Source of the DNA: Ravibacter arvi
GTDB lineage: Bacteria; Bacteroidota; Bacteroidia; Cytophagales; Spirosomataceae
Direction of reading: 5' to 3'
NCBI RefSeq assembly: GCF_039540405.1
Contig: NZ_BAABEY010000001.1
Coordinates: 186,001 to 250,000 of the forward strand
DNA: 64,000 bases
Shown: positions 1 to 8,153 of the stretch, one piece after another
Layout of the letters: every line of letters starts with the position of its first letter
How positions within the stretch are numbered: the first letter of the stretch is position 1
The notes under the pieces: model-generated
The model's input: only the letters and a program-made list of their open reading frames with translations
Told to the model about the DNA's origin: nothing
Databases searched by the model: none
Made by a program: the position numbers and the translations under genes

Positions 1-506
1 CCGTCCCTGTTGCCTGTATTTCCATCACTTTCATCATACCCCAGTTGTTCGGGTGTTATGCCGGCCCGCAGGTCCCATTTCCCGAAATGAGCGGCGACAT
101 ATGACGGGTCTGCGCTTTTCAACGTCTCCGGAATAGACGGTGGTCTATGAGCAGCGTCGCGGTAGTTCCCGGCAAATTCTTCGTCGCCCTGGCGCAGGGA
201 AGTCTGGCCGAACTGGATGCTTCTCCTGCTTGGGGTACAGATCGGGTCAGGCGCGTAACCTCGTGAAAAACGCATTCCTTCTCTCACCATCCTATCTATG
301 GCGGGTGTTTCATGGTAGTCACTTGACGCCCCGGCAAGGTGGCGGTCCATCGAAGATGAAAGGCTGCTCCAACCCAGATCGTCGGTCAGGATCAGTACTA
401 TGTTCGCGCGGCCGGGAGGCTGGGCCGCAGCGGAACATAGCGCCAGGAACATAGTAGCTACAAGTAATTTTGTTTTCGGGACTTTTGCCTGACGGAGTTT
501 TTGCAT
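1..506 (-). CDS. Sulfatase, N-terminal part (runs off the window)
   Basis: Reading the minus strand from an ATG at 506 gives an open frame to the window edge (168 codons). It starts with a signal peptide (hydrophobic core LLVATMFLALC, then AAAQ). Next comes the sulfatase metal-binding start NIVLILTDDLGW (Asp42, Asp43) and the type I signature CTPSRR, whose Cys90 would be converted to formylglycine. These features place it in the arylsulfatase/alkaline phosphatase superfamily as an exported hydrolase of sulfate esters. It lies 61 bp after the other sulfatase gene on the same strand, as the last visible gene of the polysaccharide locus. The C-terminal half, which would show the sulfatase subfamily, is outside the window, so the substrate cannot be stated. 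Confidence 0.88.
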   Translation of the reverse strand, partial: MQKLRQAKVPKTKLLVATMFLALCSAAAQPPGRANIVLILTDDLGWSSLSSSMDRHLAGASSDYHETPAIDRMVREGMRFSRGYAPDPICTPSRRSIQFGQTSLRQGDEEFAGNYRDAAHRPPSIPETLKSADPSYVAAHFGKWDLRAGITPEQLGYDESDGNTGNRD

Positions 507-519
507 CTCTGTAGGAATT

Positions 520-549
520 GTGAAGGGGTGAGCGGTGAGTTGTGAGAGG
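520..549. repeat. Degenerate heptamer tract (GGTGAGN, about 4 units)
   Basis: Between the two sulfatase genes lie four consecutive 7-mers in phase: GTGAAGG, GGTGAGC, GGTGAGT, TGTGAGA. Similar 7-bp phased tracts occur at 30176, 45084 and 57694. Confidence 0.55.
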
Positions 550-567
550 TATCTCGGGCCAATCGGG

Positions 568-2166
568 CTAGTGTTTTTTGGGTATAAATGCCGGGTTATA
601 GGCTCCTCTTTCTTTAAATCCGTCAAAGGGGCGCATCGGGCCGAACCGCGGATAACTGTCGAACACTTCTCCGCCTCCCGTCACACGGGGATCGCCTTGC
701 CGGGCCAGTTTTTCCAGAAGCTCTTTTTTTAGTTCCCGCCGGATTTTCTCAGTGCTCCCGGTTAAGACAAGGTTTTGCAGGCAATACGGATCGGTCCTGA
801 TGTCGTAGAGCTCCTCGCTGCCGCGTTTTTCAAAAGCTATCCTGAAGAGGTCAGGGTACGTCGCGCGGTGTGTTATCAGAAAGGTTTTGGAAGGCGAGCT
901 GTCTATGTCTTCATATCCGCCCGCGATGGGTTTGGAGTCGGAGGCAGCTGCTGTGCTGTTGTTCCGCGGCGGCGGGTCGCCTAGGGGCCATCGTTCCGGG
1001 AAAAAATTAACAATGTAAAGGTAATCGGCCGTCCGGATGGCCCTCGCCGGGTACCCAAGGTTGTCGGGCCGGGCATGGGTGTGTCTTTCTCTGCCTGCCA
1101 GTATATAATTTCTCTCGGGATCGATATGGCCCGACTTCCGGTTTTTCAGGACCGGCCAAAGCGAATGTGCCGTCGTTCCTACAAAAGCCGGGAGGCCGGC
1201 TGCTTCAAGAAATGTCGGGCAAAGATCAGGCAGGCTTACCAGGTCGTCCACCCGGCGTGCTTTCCCGCTTACCCCCGGACCACAGACGGCGAGTGGTACG
1301 TGAATGCCGGATTCCTGCAGATTTGCCTTCGCATAAGGGAATGCCATTCCGTTGTCGGCAGTTACCACGACGATCGTATTGTCCAGCTCGCCTCTCTCTT
1401 TCAGCATAGCCAGCATTTTCCCCAGGTGACTGTCAAACCAGCCTATCTCCAACGCATAGTCCAGCAGGTCGGACGTGATCGTGTCGGCAGGGGGCAGGAA
1501 GCCGGGAATTTCGGACCGGGCGATCGTCAGGCCGGATTTAGCGCCTGAACCCGCCTCGTAACCCCGGTGTGGTTCCTGGCCGCCGTACCAGAAAAAAAAG
1601 GGTTGCCCTGCAGGCCTTTTGGAGAGAAATTCGCTGAAATTGGATGCATAGTCATTTCTGCTGATGCCCTCCGCCGGGCGGGCCTTTACCTGATGTGTGT
1701 TATAAGCCGGGCCTACCGGATTCCGGTGCCAGCCGGCTTCCTCGAAATTACCCGGACCCCAGGGTTTGCCGGTATAGCCGATAAAATAGCCCGACTTTTC
1801 CAGCGCATCGGTGAAGACGGGGAATTTTTTCGGAAAATAACTGGAGTGCGTGCCGGCCTCTTCCAAGTGCCAGATGTTCCTGCCGGTCAGCAATGCCGCC
1901 CGCGAAGGGCTGCATTGGGGGGCTGCTACAAATGCATTGTTAAACAACACTCCCCTGGCCGCTACGTTGTCAAAAGCCGGGGTTAGGAATGTTTTGCTGC
2001 CGTAGGCCGATGCATGCGGGAAAGACTGGTCGTCGGCTATCGCAAAGAGGATATTGGGCCGCACCGGAGCAGGTAACGGAGAAACCTGATCCGGGATGTT
2101 TCGAACGGATGCCGCCGTGAGCCCGGCTAAAAGGAATGGTACTATTATCTTTTTCATTTCAAACAT
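568..2166 (-). CDS. Sulfatase, heparan N-sulfatase (SGSH)-like
   Basis: 532-residue exported type I sulfatase. After a signal peptide (residues 4-20) come NILFAIADDQS with metal ligands Asp45/Asp46, and CSPSRAALLTGR with formylglycine site Cys85. The stretch NIWHLEE...FPKKFPVF, then GYTGKPWGPG, and a later TADNG metal motif follow the layout of the sulfoglucosamine sulfohydrolase-like branch (SulfAtlas S1_8-like, by recollection). It is expected to remove sulfate from a sugar in the periplasm. The start is preceded by AGGAGAG, and an internal ATG three codons on (MKKI) is an alternative. It sits 32 bp downstream of the heparinase-like gene in the same orientation, consistent with co-transcription. 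Removal of N-sulfate rather than O-sulfate is inference. Confidence 0.88.
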   Translation of the reverse strand: MFEMKKIIVPFLLAGLTAASVRNIPDQVSPLPAPVRPNILFAIADDQSFPHASAYGSKTFLTPAFDNVAARGVLFNNAFVAAPQCSPSRAALLTGRNIWHLEEAGTHSSYFPKKFPVFTDALEKSGYFIGYTGKPWGPGNFEEAGWHRNPVGPAYNTHQVKARPAEGISRNDYASNFSEFLSKRPAGQPFFFWYGGQEPHRGYEAGSGAKSGLTIARSEIPGFLPPADTITSDLLDYALEIGWFDSHLGKMLAMLKERGELDNTIVVVTADNGMAFPYAKANLQESGIHVPLAVCGPGVSGKARRVDDLVSLPDLCPTFLEAAGLPAFVGTTAHSLWPVLKNRKSGHIDPERNYILAGRERHTHARPDNLGYPARAIRTADYLYIVNFFPERWPLGDPPPRNNSTAAASDSKPIAGGYEDIDSSPSKTFLITHRATYPDLFRIAFEKRGSEELYDIRTDPYCLQNLVLTGSTEKIRRELKKELLEKLARQGDPRVTGGGEVFDSYPRFGPMRPFDGFKERGAYNPAFIPKKH

Positions 2167-2198
2167 TTAAACTCTCCTGTATACCTGCAGTAAAATGC

Positions 2199-4703
2199 TT
2201 AAAAGTCGCTAATAAAATCTTCTGCTTCAAAGAGTTTATCGCCTTCACGGGTACTTTCCCACAACTTAGGACCGTGCTTTCTCTGACCCGTGAAAATTCG
2301 GTTCCCTGCTTTTATTTCAGTGTCATATAGGGAGAAAATTACATCTTCCGAAGCCGATCCGATGCGAAGGGACAGGGGCAGGTTCTCTGAAAGGTTAGCA
2401 CTGATTTTCCAGCCTGCGGTTTCTATCACTACCGCATCGTCTGCAGACCCGGGCAGTTCCCTGACTTCTATTATTTGGTTGTTATCGCGCTGGATTCTTA
2501 TTATCGAAAGAAAACGCATGACCCGGGTGGGAGCGGAGCTGGTGGCGGCCAGGTGCCACTGATCGTTGCTATATTCTTTCCCCGGTTTGCCGGGGCTGCT
2601 CCTGTAGCTCACCGCGGGCACGTCGAATTTGTTTTTTAACGACCATGACAAAGGCGCGGAGCTCCAGAGCTTACCGGTTCCGGTTATGCTCCCGGTCCTA
2701 CCCGTATACCCGTTGCCGGCCGAATCAATAGTCATGTGCCCAAGACTGTGAATCAGCCATGACCATATGGCCGGGTTTTCTGCTTCCAGCTCGTCATAAA
2801 CGACCAGTATCCCGGGTTTCAGCAAAACAATATGCCGCAAAAATTTTCTCAACCCCGAGTCAACGGACTTTTCTTTACTTTTATATGCACCCGACGCATC
2901 CCCGGCCACGTAGGCCAGTGTTTTGCCCTGCAGAAAATAGCGTATTCTGCCGCCCGCTTCAATACTGTAAGGCTGGCCCTTACCGTTGACGAGAATGCCG
3001 TTGTGCGCTTTCGTATGCATGCTCCACCCCAGGCGGTGGGGATCATTCATCGCCACCTTATAGCCGGTTCTGAAGAACAGCCGTTTGCCGTCAACCATCA
3101 CGTTGAAAGTATTCTGATCGGCATGGGCATGCCCGTACGCTCCGTAGGGGCTCGCCCTGAACGCCACCATGATGTCATGCCCGGGGTGTAGCGGATCGGT
3201 ATGGAGGGAGGCAACGCCGGCTTCCGGAAATACACGGCCCATCCGGAGCCGGGGCGGATCTCCGGGCTTTTTTTCGGACGAAACAGTGGGATGAACCAGG
3301 CGGTGCCACCTCAGCACAGGTTCCGTGGCGAGGTCGAAATCCTGCAGCTCGTGCATTTTCTGCAAATACCAGCGGAACCTGGAATCGTCGAGGAGGTTAC
3401 CCATTACATCCGCATAGGCCGCAAAAAAAGGCGGCGGCGTTGATAGTTCCTCGGTATTATCACCAAAGCCGTCGGCAGATCCGCCAGGCGGTACCTGGTA
3501 GATCAGCCAGTCGGCCTGGTTGCGGTACCAGGGATGACTGGCTATGAAATCGAATCCTGTATAGCGCTTTATTTTTTCGGGTATGTCAACCAGCATGTCT
3601 ATGTTCATGCGAAAATAAGAAGCTCCTTCTGCCCAACCTCCGCCGATACCTCCCAGTACCGGTGTTCTGCCCAGAAAAAGTTCGTAAGCATAGCTCAGCC
3701 ATTCAGTGGCTTTGTCCTCGTGCCCATAAAGCGCCAGGGCGGTTTTAAAAAACTCATTTAACAGCAATTGCCATACATGACCGCTCAGGATTTTCGATTC
3801 TATATTGTTAACCCAGTGGTTGTAAAACCTGTCTGCTCTCACCTTAACGGACCTGATCAGTTGCGCTTTTTTTTCACTGTCCAGATGATTATGGAAGGTG
3901 TCGAAAACGAGCGCCATGCCGTACATGGATATCCCGTCGGTAAAATCACTTTGAGAAGAGATGCCACCGGGACCCCAGGAACTGATCTGCATCGCAATCC
4001 CGATCGCTTTGTCCCGGTATCTTGGGTCGCCTGTAAGCAGGTAGCCCTGGCAAAGCGGGATCACTGTGTTACGAATGCGGTGCCCGATCCTCACAACTGC
4101 ATCTTTTTGGCGCCTTTCCTCCTGCAGCGCCGTCAGACTATCCCGGCCGGCTTTGGGGTTCAGGTTTTCGCTTCCTGTTTTCATTTCGACACTTAGTGCC
4201 TGCTCCGCTTCCTTGAGTATTGCCAGTGCTTCCGCCCGCTTTGCAAAGCTGCGGAAGTCCTGGCCGGGGTCAGCCAGGATACGCGGATGACCTTCGGGAA
4301 TGCCGCCAAGAAACTTTTCCGGCGCAGGGGACACTACGGAAACGGCATTTTCGGGAACAAGGAATTTGAGGCGTTCCGACCATTGTTTCCCGCTTACCCG
4401 GTATTGCCAGTACCAGATTCCTTTCTCAAGCAACCGGTGCGGGTTATACATGGCTCCCGGCAATTCCCTGGCTTTCCATACCGGCTCCCGGGAAAAAAGG
4501 CTGTCCATAGAAAGGCGCACGTCGTAGGTTATGCCGCTGCCTTTCCGGTAGGGCCACATTAATACGACGGGGTTTATCCTTATAACAGAATTGCCGGCAG
4601 GTTTGGGCGTTTGCAGAAAGACGGTAAGCGGCGTTGCGGATTGCCCATAAGCGCGGGTGGCTGCCAGCAAAAAGAGGATATATTTTAAATAGCTCAGTTT
4701 CAT
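2199..4703 (-). CDS. Heparinase II/III-family polysaccharide lyase (DUF4962 plus Hepar_II_III)
   Basis: 834-residue exported protein starting MKLSYLKYILFLLAATRAYGQ, a normal signal peptide. The open frame extends 23 codons upstream but that would run into the preceding gene. The chosen ATG overlaps the TAA of the propeller gene by one base (TAATG), suggesting translational coupling. The N-terminal 120 residues look like a beta-sandwich carrying DUF4962. A helical (alpha/alpha toroid) lyase domain follows, then the C-terminal heparinase II/III beta-sandwich with the typical stretch GAYGHAHADQNTFNVMVDGK around residue 540. Known members cleave uronic-acid polysaccharides by beta-elimination (heparin, alginate, chondroitin, others). 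Which polymer is cut here cannot be read from the sequence. With two sulfatases alongside, a sulfated uronate polymer is likely. Confidence 0.85.
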   Translation of the reverse strand: MKLSYLKYILFLLAATRAYGQSATPLTVFLQTPKPAGNSVIRINPVVLMWPYRKGSGITYDVRLSMDSLFSREPVWKARELPGAMYNPHRLLEKGIWYWQYRVSGKQWSERLKFLVPENAVSVVSPAPEKFLGGIPEGHPRILADPGQDFRSFAKRAEALAILKEAEQALSVEMKTGSENLNPKAGRDSLTALQEERRQKDAVVRIGHRIRNTVIPLCQGYLLTGDPRYRDKAIGIAMQISSWGPGGISSQSDFTDGISMYGMALVFDTFHNHLDSEKKAQLIRSVKVRADRFYNHWVNNIESKILSGHVWQLLLNEFFKTALALYGHEDKATEWLSYAYELFLGRTPVLGGIGGGWAEGASYFRMNIDMLVDIPEKIKRYTGFDFIASHPWYRNQADWLIYQVPPGGSADGFGDNTEELSTPPPFFAAYADVMGNLLDDSRFRWYLQKMHELQDFDLATEPVLRWHRLVHPTVSSEKKPGDPPRLRMGRVFPEAGVASLHTDPLHPGHDIMVAFRASPYGAYGHAHADQNTFNVMVDGKRLFFRTGYKVAMNDPHRLGWSMHTKAHNGILVNGKGQPYSIEAGGRIRYFLQGKTLAYVAGDASGAYKSKEKSVDSGLRKFLRHIVLLKPGILVVYDELEAENPAIWSWLIHSLGHMTIDSAGNGYTGRTGSITGTGKLWSSAPLSWSLKNKFDVPAVSYRSSPGKPGKEYSNDQWHLAATSSAPTRVMRFLSIIRIQRDNNQIIEVRELPGSADDAVVIETAGWKISANLSENLPLSLRIGSASEDVIFSLYDTEIKAGNRIFTGQRKHGPKLWESTREGDKLFEAEDFISDF

Positions 4704-6088
4704 TATAATAGTAATTTCTTCAAGTCTGCTATAAACACCTTGCGCTGCCCCAGCGGGGCTCCGTTGAAGCAAAGCTGACGGCCATGGCGGCTCCAGGCAG
4801 GGTGAGGGTCGAGCTTGTAATGGCTGCCGCCAGAGTCAGCTTCACCGGCCCTTGACTGCCGGATGCCGCCTCCCACGTCATTAGGGATATTACAAAGCCT
4901 CAGCTCTGTGTCGTCTTTTGTGTCCAGCATCCTGATGGCCACCTCGCCATTCGCCGAACTGATATAGGATTGTTTGGGGTAGGCATCTGCCACCAGGTAC
5001 CGGCCCGAATGTTCCATAACAGGATGTCCGCTCCCGCGATGCTTTTCGGAAAGGATTGTGAACCCTGAACCGTCATAGCGAAAACGACAGAACATCATCT
5101 CATCGAAACCCATCCAGGTGGGTACGCAGTTCATAATAATATGTTCACCGTCCGGGTGCCAGTTCGGATGGTTCCCGGACCCGCCGGATCTGGCGAGCTG
5201 GTTCCAGTGCCCGGCACTGAGGCACTGCAGGAGTCCGGATCCATCGGTGTTCATGGTGAAAAGGGAGGCATTTCTTCCTTTGTTTTCCCGTTGGGCCCTG
5301 AATACCTGGAGGATCCTGGTGTTCTGCCGGTTGAACTTAGAGTGGAACAGGTAGCCAATACTTCCGGTATACCGGTCTTTATCGGCTGCAGTTTCAAAAA
5401 AACGCTTCATCGGGACAAGCATCTTTTTGGTATTGGTTTCCAGGTTCGTATGCCATAAACCTTCACTTTCCATGTCTGCCGGGACAAACGGAACAGGATG
5501 CCCTCCCGGACCGTCAGGGACGGCATAACCGTACTGGTGGATGTTCATATTGAGAAGATTTGGGCTTATGGCTGAACGGCCATCCGGGGCGAGGTCGTAC
5601 TTCGATCCGGCGAATACCCGTGTTTCTTCGCTTTCCAGGTCGATCCTTACGCATACCGCTTCTCCGTTAATAAGGTCATTGGTATAGAGGTACCGGTCCG
5701 AAACGCTGTCCCACTGCACGTTAGCACCCAGTTGAAAAGACCAGGCCGCGGTTCTGTATATTTCCCTGATCCGCCGGTTCGGAAGATCAACCACGCAAAC
5801 GCCGGCGGTATCTCCCCATACGGGCTTCCGGCCCTGGTAGGGGAGGCGGGTAAGCGCGAGCATTTTCCCGGAGGGGCTCCAGGGGCAGACGTCATAAAAG
5901 GTATGGATATAAAAGCCGTCATCGGGAGTGACCTGCACAACCGGTACGGGAAACCGGCCCTCTCTGAATGGCTTGAAATCATAGTTCATCCATGGGGATG
6001 CTGTCGTTCTACCGGCAAAAAGTCCCGGTGAAAGTAGCGACAGACCAGCTGTCGTAGCGGCTTTAGAAAGGAAATCCCGACGATTCAT
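4703..6088 (-). CDS. Tat-exported beta-propeller protein, candidate oligouronide/ulvan-type lyase
   Basis: 461 residues. The N-terminus NRRDFLSKAATTAGLSLLSP is a twin-arginine signal, so the protein is exported folded. The rest is WD40/TolB-like: repeated strand-turn units ending in W.P.G or D.R motifs (CPWSPSGKMLALTRL, NVQWDSVSDRYLYTNDL, HPNWHPDGEHIIMNC, HPAWSRHGRQLCFNG). Conserved His residues are spread along the blades, as in the propeller lyases (oligogalacturonate lyase PL22, ulvan lyases PL24/25). It lies between susD (143 bp upstream, hairpin in the gap) and the heparinase-like gene. The lyase role is inferred from context and fold; a binding or non-catalytic propeller is possible. 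Confidence 0.62.
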   Translation of the reverse strand: MNRRDFLSKAATTAGLSLLSPGLFAGRTTASPWMNYDFKPFREGRFPVPVVQVTPDDGFYIHTFYDVCPWSPSGKMLALTRLPYQGRKPVWGDTAGVCVVDLPNRRIREIYRTAAWSFQLGANVQWDSVSDRYLYTNDLINGEAVCVRIDLESEETRVFAGSKYDLAPDGRSAISPNLLNMNIHQYGYAVPDGPGGHPVPFVPADMESEGLWHTNLETNTKKMLVPMKRFFETAADKDRYTGSIGYLFHSKFNRQNTRILQVFRAQRENKGRNASLFTMNTDGSGLLQCLSAGHWNQLARSGGSGNHPNWHPDGEHIIMNCVPTWMGFDEMMFCRFRYDGSGFTILSEKHRGSGHPVMEHSGRYLVADAYPKQSYISSANGEVAIRMLDTKDDTELRLCNIPNDVGGGIRQSRAGEADSGGSHYKLDPHPAWSRHGRQLCFNGAPLGQRKVFIADLKKLLL

Positions 6089-6160
6089 TTTTGATTGGAC
6101 AAAGAGATTTTTACTGGTACCCTTGTCGGTACCTCACTGCGTCAGAAAGAAGCCCATGAG

Positions 6161-6217
6161 CTGCAGCGTTGTTTCCGAAGCCCGGTTTTGCGGGCTTTCG
6201 GGGAAACAACATTGCAG
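6161..6217 (-). terminator. Long imperfect hairpin between susD and the lyase genes
   Basis: CTGCA (6161-6165) pairs with TGCAG (6213-6217). Inside, GTTGTTTCC...GCCCG pairs with CGGGC...GGAAACAAC around a GTTTTG loop, with small bulges on one side. It lies just after the susD stop on the same transcript and lacks a U-run, so it looks more like a processing or attenuation site, or a 3'-end stabiliser, than a full terminator. Confidence 0.6.
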
Positions 6218-6231
6218 TAGAGGGGGGCTTA

Positions 6232-8076
6232 CTAATAACCTTCGTTTTGGCTCATTGTCGGGAAAGACAGGTCGATCTCGCTTTGGGGGATTGGTCGCAG
6301 GTAGTGCCTGTCGCCAATTTCAGATGACTTTTGCGCCCAGGGATTGTATTTGTTGACCCGTTCTATCAACTTACCGGTTCGTTTCAGATCAAACCAGCGG
6401 CTATATTCACCCATCAGCTCCCTGGCTCTCTCATCGAGAATCATGTCTATGGAAATATTGGCGGCGGTAGCGCGGTAGGAGGTCACCTCAAGGGAGGTAA
6501 GATTATCCGGCTGGGCCGCACATTTCGGGTTGCCGCCAACCTCTTTTAAAGCTCTGTCAACCACTTTGTTGTAATAAGCTTCTGCTGTGCCCAGTTTCCC
6601 GTTCCCGGCTCCCTTCAGAATGGCTTCGGCGGCTATGAGATAGGCCTCTGCCGATCGGAATATGGCTTCATTGAACGTACCGTAGGAATCGCCATAGGCG
6701 ATCCCCGGCTGCCAGAATTTCCACATCATCGGATGGTCTCCAGCACCGTAGCCCGATAGCCTTGAATAAGCTCCGCCATATTCGTCCACGTTGATCACCG
6801 CATAGCGCATCTTCCCGCCGATGTCCAATCCTCTTTCATCGAGGGTAGTGGCGGGATTGTTCCACGGTCTGAAATAGCAGACTGTGTCGCCTTTTATGAT
6901 GTTGATCTTGTTGTTCGGGTTGAGACGGACGGGCAGGAAATTGCTTACGTTCGACAGCGCATAGCCCACTTCCACGAAGTTGTGGTCGTAACGCGTATCC
7001 AGATCCGGGTCAAACATGCGGTATACCGCCGGGGTAACTATGTGATGAGACTGGTACCGGTTATAGTCGCTGGTCCTGCCGACGGATCCGGCAAATCCCT
7101 CTCCGCCTCCGCCGAATATGGAGTGAAGATTATTTCCTCCCGCGATATCTACCGGGAAGGCGGGGTCGGTCTTATTGGTAAGCACGTCGGAGTTGTACTG
7201 GACTGAAAAGATAATTTCCGGGTTTTTGTCGTTCTGTGCGCCCGTATATTGAGTCAGGGGATTTTCTGACCTGGTCGGGAAAAGATCTTTGTAACGGGCG
7301 GCCAGCGGATACGATTCAATGATCATGTCGGCATATTCCAGTGCTTTCTGGAAGTCGGCATCACTTCCGCCCAATGCGTTGTTAAAATTCCATCCCCTGG
7401 TGAGATAGACGCGCGACAACAGGAACCGGGCGGCCCCCTTCGTCACTCTCCCGTAGTCGGATGCTGTGACGGGGAGCCTGGTTTCGCTTTGGGTGAGATC
7501 GTCTATTATTTGTTTGTAGACGTCTTTAGACGGCGCCCGGTTGGCTTCCTTGCTTGCCGTCGTGGTTTCAACCAGCGGCATCGGTACATCGCCCCACTGC
7601 TGAACCAGGTAGAAATAGCAGAGCGCTCTCAGGAACCTGGCTTCGGCTGTCCTTATATTCTTCCGGGATTCGTCCATAGCTACGTCGGGCGCCCGGGATA
7701 TTACCGTATTGGCTCTGCCGATTTCGGCATACAGCAGGCGCCACAAAGCCAGAAGTTCCCCGTTTGCGCCGTTCAGGCGGGTATCGTATACATCGAGCGC
7801 GTCCGGATCTACTTTCTGGGAAGCAGACCACCCGGTGCCCGACGAAAAGATATCCGTTCCGTTCAGTACGAGCGCACGGGTCTGGTAGATATTGCGGAGA
7901 AGCGGATAGCAGGATTTGACCAGGTCTTCAAACCCGGTTTCCGTCTTGTAGTAGACATCGGTAGTAAGCGTAGAGACCGGCTTTTCAACCAGGAAGTCGT
8001 CGCCGCACCCGGTCGAAAAAAGGCAAAGCCCGAACAGCCCGAACGCCACAGACCGCAAACGATGTTTTGATTTCAT
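6232..8076 (-). CDS. susD: SusD/RagB-family outer-membrane glycan-binding lipoprotein
   Basis: 614 residues from the ATG giving MKSKHRLRSVAFGLFGLCLF followed by STGC, a lipoprotein signal with Cys24 and GDDFLVEKP after it, as expected for a surface lipoprotein. The frame is open to an ATG at 8151, only 2 bases after the susC stop, and there is another ATG at 8121; both would bury the signal, so 8076 is preferred. The body has the helical TPR-like SusD fold, with RAEARFLRALCYFYLVQQWGDVPM-type sequence early (quoted loosely) and DERARELMGEYSRWFDLKRT near the end, a hallmark of the family. It partners the adjacent SusC to capture and import oligosaccharides. Confidence 0.93.
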   Translation of the reverse strand: MKSKHRLRSVAFGLFGLCLFSTGCGDDFLVEKPVSTLTTDVYYKTETGFEDLVKSCYPLLRNIYQTRALVLNGTDIFSSGTGWSASQKVDPDALDVYDTRLNGANGELLALWRLLYAEIGRANTVISRAPDVAMDESRKNIRTAEARFLRALCYFYLVQQWGDVPMPLVETTTASKEANRAPSKDVYKQIIDDLTQSETRLPVTASDYGRVTKGAARFLLSRVYLTRGWNFNNALGGSDADFQKALEYADMIIESYPLAARYKDLFPTRSENPLTQYTGAQNDKNPEIIFSVQYNSDVLTNKTDPAFPVDIAGGNNLHSIFGGGGEGFAGSVGRTSDYNRYQSHHIVTPAVYRMFDPDLDTRYDHNFVEVGYALSNVSNFLPVRLNPNNKINIIKGDTVCYFRPWNNPATTLDERGLDIGGKMRYAVINVDEYGGAYSRLSGYGAGDHPMMWKFWQPGIAYGDSYGTFNEAIFRSAEAYLIAAEAILKGAGNGKLGTAEAYYNKVVDRALKEVGGNPKCAAQPDNLTSLEVTSYRATAANISIDMILDERARELMGEYSRWFDLKRTGKLIERVNKYNPWAQKSSEIGDRHYLRPIPQSEIDLSFPTMSQNEGY

Positions 8077-8153
8077 GCGAAAAGACCAGCTGTAGGTGGA
8101 AAGACGCTTTGATTTGCTCATTGGGGGGACCTGTTTTGATTCCTGTCTCATGC

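Noticed and set aside
568..2166. Anaerobic sulfatase-maturating enzyme expected beside the sulfatases
   Set aside because: No radical-SAM gene was found in the window. CxPSR-type sulfatases can be matured by an enzyme encoded elsewhere, so its absence here means little.
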